Assembly (NCBI GenBank): GCA_040381235.1
Contig: JBEIHS010000249.1
Coordinates: forward strand, 1 to 9,128
DNA length: 9,128 nt
Reading direction: 5' to 3'
Origin: CAIXSC01 sp040381235
GTDB lineage: Bacteria; Planctomycetota; Planctomycetia; Pirellulales; Pirellulaceae
Shown: piece by piece, positions 5,549-9,128 of the stretch
Numbering within the stretch: the stretch's first letter is position 1
How the letters are laid out: each line of letters begins with the position of its first letter
Translations under genes and position numbers: made by a program
The notes under the pieces: model-generated
What the model saw: only the letters and a program-made list of their open reading frames with translations
The model's database searches: none
What the model was told of the DNA's origin: nothing

Positions 5549-7942
5549 GTGTTGCCAACAACCCCGCGATCCCATCTGTCGAATTTCAGCCATCGCCGGC
5601 CAGCAGTCGCCAGCGGCACGGCCGGCTGGCTGGTGGCGGCTGGGCTGACGGCTCGATGGTTCGTAGCTGCGCGGTTCCCAGCGATTAGGTTCCCAGCGAT
5701 CAGGTTCGCAGCGATCAGGTTCCCAGCGATTAGGTTCCCAGCGATCAGGTTCGCAGCCGCGTTGTGCACCGTCTGGATGCTTGCGGTTGGGGCAAGCGGC
5801 CCGGTGGTCGCGCAAACGGACACGGCGCCCACGTCTTCACCCGCCGCGCCCCCACAAGCCACACCCCCACAAGCCGCGCCTTCACCAGCGACCGCAACTG
5901 CCGCCACGCATGGCGAGCCGCTCGCAACCAAGCCGCTCGCAACCAAGCCGCTCGCAACCAAGCCGCACACAACCGAGCCGCTCGCAACCAAGCCCCGCGA
6001 GGCATCGTCGCCAGGCTACGATCCGTTTTTGAAAACGCATTGGTCGCTGCAGTCGCTCCGCACGCCTCCGGTACCGACACAAGCGGGCCGTATGGTGAAC
6101 CGCGCGGACTGGCCGCGGACGCCGGTCGATCTGTTCCTGCTGGAGCGTCAGCGAGCGGCGGGGCTTGAGCCGGCGCCGCTGGCGGATCGTCGCCAGTTGA
6201 TCCGGCGGCTGGCGTTCGATCTGCTTGGTGTGCCGCCTTCGCCCGGCGAGATCGCCGAGTTTCTCGCGGAGCAGCGTCCGGACGCCTATGAGCGGCTTGT
6301 GGATCGCTGGTTAGCCGATCCGCGTTATGGCGAGCGGCAAGCCCAACAGTGGCTGGATGTGGTCCGCTTTGCGGAGACCGAGGGATTCGAGTACGACCAG
6401 CATCGACCGGGGGCTTGGCGGTACCGCGACTATGTGATTGACAGTTGGAATGCCGACAAGCCGTTCGACCGGTTCACTCGCGAACAGATCGCGGGGGACG
6501 AACTGGGCGACGAGCCGTCCGCGTTAGTCGCCGTCGGTTTCCACCGGCTGGGTCCGGTTCGCAGAAACGCGGGCAATAGCGATGTCGCGTTCAGCCGGAA
6601 CGAGGTGCTCACGGAAATGACCGACGCGGTCGGGAGCGTGTTTCTCGGGCTGACGGTGGGCTGTGCGCGGTGCCACGACCACAAATTCGATCCGATCCAT
6701 CAAGAAGATTATTATCGGCTGCAAGCTTATCTGGCGTCGACCCACGAGCATGACGTGTCGCTGGCGTCGGCCGAGGAAACACGGCGTTGGACCGAGGAAA
6801 CGAATCGCATCAAGGACGAGATGAAGCGGATTCGCGAGGCGATGCAGAACGCGGATGGACAGGAACGGGATCGGTTGGTCGCCGAGTTGCAGCGGCTCGA
6901 CAAAACCTTGCCGCCGCCGCTGCCGTGTTTGTCGAGTGTCCGGACCAAGGCGGAGGAACCGGCGTCGGTCGCCGTGTTGCGGCGGGGCCAAACCGACCAA
7001 CCGTTGGCGACCGTGTCCCCGAGGCCGCTCGGAGTGCTCGAGTCGGCCGCGCGGCATGCGATCGACATGCGCGAACCGCGTCCCAAATCGCGGCTCGCCG
7101 ATTGGCTACTGGCTGCTGACAACCCGCTCACAAGCCGCGTGGCGGTCAACCGCCTGTGGCAGGCTCGCTTTGGCGCCGGGATTGTCGCGACCGCGAACGA
7201 TTTCGGTATCAACGGGGCCGCGCCTTCGCATCCGGAACTGCTCGATTATTTGGCCACGCGGTTTCGCGACGGCGGATGGCAGATCAAACCGTTGCAACGC
7301 TTGTTTGTCACCAGCGCTGCCTACCGCCAGTCATCGCAGTTCAGCACGCCTCAAGCCGCCGTGGCCGCCGTGGCCGCCGATCCCGAGAATCGTTGGCTGG
7401 CGCGGTATCCGCGGCGGCGGCTGGACGCCGAACAACTACGGGATGGGATGCTCGCCGCGGCCGGGCGGCTCGACCTGCGGGCAGGCGGTCCAAGCATCAT
7501 GACGCCGGTCGAAGCCGATTTGGTCCATTTGTTGTACAAGCCGGCTCAATGGGAGGTCGCGGCGAACATCGCGGACCATCATCGCCGCTCGATTTACTTG
7601 ATCGCGAAACGCAACCTGCGTTTGCCGGGGTTGGAACTGTTCGACCAGCCGGATTTGGCGACCAGCTGTGCGCGGCGCGCCTCCAGCACGCACGCCCCGC
7701 AGGCGCTCGAATTGCTCAACGGAGATTTCGCGAACGACCTGGCGTTGCACCTGGCGCGGCGGATTGAACGCGAGGCGGGAACCGCTTTCGGAGCCCAAGC
7801 CGACCTGGGGTTCTGGCTGGTGGCGGGCCGGCCCGCGACGCCGCTCGAGCGATCATTAAGCGAGTCGTTCTTGCGGGAGCGTTCGCCCCGCGAGTTCGCA
7901 CTCGCGTTGTTCAACCTGAACGCGTTCCTCTACATCGAATGA
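5549..7942 (+). CDS. secreted DUF1549/DUF1553 (PSD1-type) planctomycete protein
   Basis: The product has 797 residues. Residues 1-40 are basic and low in complexity. Residues 42-69 are RFPAI/RFAAI repeats, and 70-89 (AALCTVWMLAVGASGPVVAQ) form the likely signal peptide core and cleavage region. A Pro/Ala/Thr-rich linker with KPLAT repeats (90-152) follows. DUF1549 covers about 185-400. It includes RRLAFDLLGVPPSPGEI, WLDVVRFAETEGFEYD and the heme-like CARCH at 372-376 in GLTVGCARCHDHKFDP. A charged, probably coiled-coil stretch occupies 408-452. DUF1553 covers about 512-770, with NPLTSRVAVNRLWQARFGAGIV, HPELLDYLA and FVTSAAYRQSS. Many relatives carry an N-terminal cytochrome-like PSCyt1 domain, which is absent here. 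The protein probably acts outside the cytoplasm together with the DUF1501 protein encoded next. The pair is typical of planctomycetes, and its reaction is not established. The GTG start is supported by AAGGA at 5537. Confidence 0.9.
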   Translation: MLPTTPRSHLSNFSHRRPAVASGTAGWLVAAGLTARWFVAARFPAIRFPAIRFAAIRFPAIRFPAIRFAAALCTVWMLAVGASGPVVAQTDTAPTSSPAAPPQATPPQAAPSPATATAATHGEPLATKPLATKPLATKPHTTEPLATKPREASSPGYDPFLKTHWSLQSLRTPPVPTQAGRMVNRADWPRTPVDLFLLERQRAAGLEPAPLADRRQLIRRLAFDLLGVPPSPGEIAEFLAEQRPDAYERLVDRWLADPRYGERQAQQWLDVVRFAETEGFEYDQHRPGAWRYRDYVIDSWNADKPFDRFTREQIAGDELGDEPSALVAVGFHRLGPVRRNAGNSDVAFSRNEVLTEMTDAVGSVFLGLTVGCARCHDHKFDPIHQEDYYRLQAYLASTHEHDVSLASAEETRRWTEETNRIKDEMKRIREAMQNADGQERDRLVAELQRLDKTLPPPLPCLSSVRTKAEEPASVAVLRRGQTDQPLATVSPRPLGVLESAARHAIDMREPRPKSRLADWLLAADNPLTSRVAVNRLWQARFGAGIVATANDFGINGAAPSHPELLDYLATRFRDGGWQIKPLQRLFVTSAAYRQSSQFSTPQAAVAAVAADPENRWLARYPRRRLDAEQLRDGMLAAAGRLDLRAGGPSIMTPVEADLVHLLYKPAQWEVAANIADHHRRSIYLIAKRNLRLPGLELFDQPDLATSCARRASSTHAPQALELLNGDFANDLALHLARRIEREAGTAFGAQADLGFWLVAGRPATPLERSLSESFLRERSPREFALALFNLNAFLYIE
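5658..5761 (+). repeat. 15-bp tandem array in the signal region of the PSD1-type gene
   Basis: Seven units are present: a divergent GGTTCGTAGCTGCGC at 5658, then GGTTCCCAGCGATYA or GGTTCGCAGCGATCA from 5673. The last six form two nearly identical 45-bp copies (5673-5717 and 5718-5761). In frame they encode R-F-P/A-A-I. Confidence 0.9.
5916..5990 (+). repeat. 15-bp tandem array in the linker of the PSD1-type gene
   Basis: Five units of AGCCGCTCGCAACCA are present, the fourth diverged to AGCCGCACACAACCG. They encode KPLAT/EPLAT/KPHTT. Two further 15-bp copies with a different sequence (CCCCACAAGCC core, 5850-5879, encoding PPQAT/PPQAA) lie just upstream. Confidence 0.9.
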
Positions 7943-7953
7943 GGTTTGATTCC

Positions 7954-8017
7954 CTGGCACGCCGACATGATTGCATCTTGGCATGCTGGCACGGCCATAT
8001 GCCGGCACGAGTGCTTG
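7954..8017 (+). repeat. degenerate 16-bp repeat between PSD1-type and DUF1501 genes
   Basis: Four consecutive 16-mers align end to end: CTGGCACGCCGACATG, ATTGCATCTTGGCATG, CTGGCACGGCCATATG and CCGGCACGAGTGCTTG. They share a YYGGCACG head and an ATG or TTG tail. A fifth, poorer unit may follow at 8018. The 157-bp spacer contains no gene. Confidence 0.5.
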
Positions 8018-8040
8018 CTGCCGCGCTGAAGCCTTGACCT

Positions 8041-8062
8041 GCTGGGGCCCCTGGGGCCCAGC
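8041..8062. other. GC-rich imperfect palindrome before the DUF1501 gene
   Basis: GCTGGG at 8041 and CCCAGC at 8057 enclose GCCCCTGGGG and can fold into a strong hairpin. No T-tract follows on the + strand, so it is not called a terminator. It may slow transcription or only reflect local composition. Confidence 0.35.
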
Positions 8063-8099
8063 GTCCTGTCAACACGGTGATCTGTCGCGAAACGATCCT

Positions 8100-9128
8100 A
8101 TGACCAACCAGCCGATCCACAGCCTGCTCGCGGCCCAAGCTGAAGCGAACCAGCGGCACGAGACGACCATGATACGCGCGGCGCGGCGGACGTTTTTCCG
8201 CGACGCGTTCTGCGGTTTTGGGTCGCTCGCGCTGGCGAGCATCGCCGCGCGGCCTTCATCGCCGTCGTCATTCGGGCCCGTTGTCGACTCGATGTTCGGG
8301 TCCGCCGCCGGCGTGGCCCAGGCCGCTGACGCGTCGACGCTGGCTCCACGCGCGGCTCCACGGCCCGCGACGGCCAAGAGCGTGATTTTTCTGTTCATGG
8401 CGGGCGGACCGAGCCATTTGGAAACGTTTGATCCCAAGCCGCTCCTCAATAAATTGGATGGCCAGCGGCGGCCGGCCGAGTTTGGCGAAGCGAAATACCA
8501 GTTTGTGCGCACGGACGCCCGGTTGCTGGGATCGAAGCGGACTTTTCGCCGCCACGGCCAATCTGGAATCGAAGTCTCCGATCTGTTCCCGCATGTGGCT
8601 CGGCATATCGACGACATCGCCGTGATTCGCTCGTGCTACGGCGACAAAGTGGTGCATTCGGCGGCCCAGTATGAACTGTTCTCCGGCCGGACGACGCCGG
8701 GATTTCCGAGCATGGGCTCTTGGTCGCTTTACGGCCTGGGGTGCGAGAGCGATTCGCTGCCGTCCTACGTTGTGATGCCCGATCCGGATGGCGCATTGGA
8801 AGCCGGCCAGCCGATGTACATGCATGGGTTTCTGCCCGCCATGTTCCAGCCGACGATGCTCCGCGCTGGCGCCAAGCCGGTTCGGAACCTGGAGTTGCCG
8901 AAGCATGTGTCGCCTTCTGAACGGACCGCCACCGCGAACCTGATCCGGCGGTTGAACCAAGCCAATCTGAACGCGGGCGACGAGGAGCTCGCCGCGCGGC
9001 TGGCCGCCTACGAGTTGGCGTTCAAGATGCAAACCGAAGCCCCGGAAGCGTTCGATTTGAACCGCGAAACCCGGCAGACGCTCGACCTGTACGGCATTGG
9101 CCAGCCAGCCACCGACGACTATGGCCGC
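8100..9128 (+). CDS. DUF1501 family protein, Tat-exported, incomplete at the window end
   Basis: Three hundred and forty-three codons are present without a stop, so the C-terminus lies beyond the window. The N-terminus carries a twin-arginine type signal: RRTFFRDAF at 29-37, then a hydrophobic stretch GFGSLALASIAA to residue 50. The DUF1501 hallmark SVIFLFMAGGPSHLETFDPKP is at 94-114, followed by GIEVSDLFPHVARHIDDIAVIRS and the PSMGSW motif near 203-208. The family belongs, from memory, to the alkaline phosphatase/sulfatase-like superfamily, but its substrate is unknown. It lies 157 bp after the PSD1-type gene and the two probably function together. No clear Shine-Dalgarno sequence precedes the ATG at 8100. 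An in-frame ATG at 8169 would leave a shorter but still usable Tat signal. Long N-terminal leaders like the first choice are normal in this family. Confidence 0.92.
   Translation, partial: MTNQPIHSLLAAQAEANQRHETTMIRAARRTFFRDAFCGFGSLALASIAARPSSPSSFGPVVDSMFGSAAGVAQAADASTLAPRAAPRPATAKSVIFLFMAGGPSHLETFDPKPLLNKLDGQRRPAEFGEAKYQFVRTDARLLGSKRTFRRHGQSGIEVSDLFPHVARHIDDIAVIRSCYGDKVVHSAAQYELFSGRTTPGFPSMGSWSLYGLGCESDSLPSYVVMPDPDGALEAGQPMYMHGFLPAMFQPTMLRAGAKPVRNLELPKHVSPSERTATANLIRRLNQANLNAGDEELAARLAAYELAFKMQTEAPEAFDLNRETRQTLDLYGIGQPATDDYGR

Noticed and set aside
4278..5561. Long minus strand frame opposite hemL
   Set aside because: hemL is unmistakable on the + strand. The antisense frame is rich in Arg, Gly and His and is a codon-bias shadow.
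5506..5991. Minus strand frame with Asn-Leu-Ile-Ala-Gly repeats resembling pentapeptide-repeat proteins
   Set aside because: The A-N-L-x-x look is produced by the antisense of the RFPAI array. The frame has no ribosome binding site and the + strand gene is well supported.
8041..8062. Intrinsic terminator between the PSD1-type and DUF1501 genes
   Set aside because: The hairpin is strong, but the following sequence has no run of T.

Overview
The window is GC-rich bacterial DNA that most likely comes from a planctomycete of the Pirellulales type. The best evidence is the pair at the right-hand end: a large secreted DUF1549/DUF1553 (PSD1-type) protein followed by a Tat-exported DUF1501 protein. 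Such pairs are very numerous in Planctomycetota. The DUF5690 transporter and the long, poorly structured signal sequences agree with this. All genes that can be supported lie on the + strand.

Layout from left to right: (1) A small secreted protein (234-731) in which 46 of 165 residues are cysteine, built mainly from a five-residue C-C-V-D-x repeat. A good intrinsic terminator follows at 835-877. (2) A two-gene operon with 5 bp between the genes: a 12-helix DUF5690/MFS-type membrane protein (1130-2455) and a zinc-dependent alcohol dehydrogenase (2461-3552). The dehydrogenase resembles the subgroup linked to phosphonate catabolism. (3) A 545-bp gene-free stretch holding an AT-rich island bounded by inverted CCACGAAT motifs, then eight tandem 15-bp units. 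(4) hemL (4098-5402), the glutamate-1-semialdehyde aminomutase of tetrapyrrole synthesis. (5) A short spacer made of 16-bp repeats that runs straight into the ribosome binding site of the PSD1-type gene (5549-7942). (6) A spacer with a decayed 16-bp repeat, then the DUF1501 gene (8100 to the window end, incomplete).

The transporter and dehydrogenase probably act on one substrate. The PSD1-type and DUF1501 proteins probably act together outside the cytoplasm, and their biochemical role is not settled. hemL is a housekeeping gene with no evident link to its neighbours.

The most unusual property of the window is at the DNA level. At least six separate tandem arrays with a unit of 15 or 16 bp and mutually different sequences lie within about 7.6 kb. 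They occur in the cysteine-rich gene, upstream of hemL, between hemL and the PSD1-type gene, in that protein's signal region, in its linker, and (decayed) before the DUF1501 gene. The shared period across coding and non-coding DNA suggests one local duplication process. No CRISPR array, rRNA, tRNA or insertion sequence was seen.
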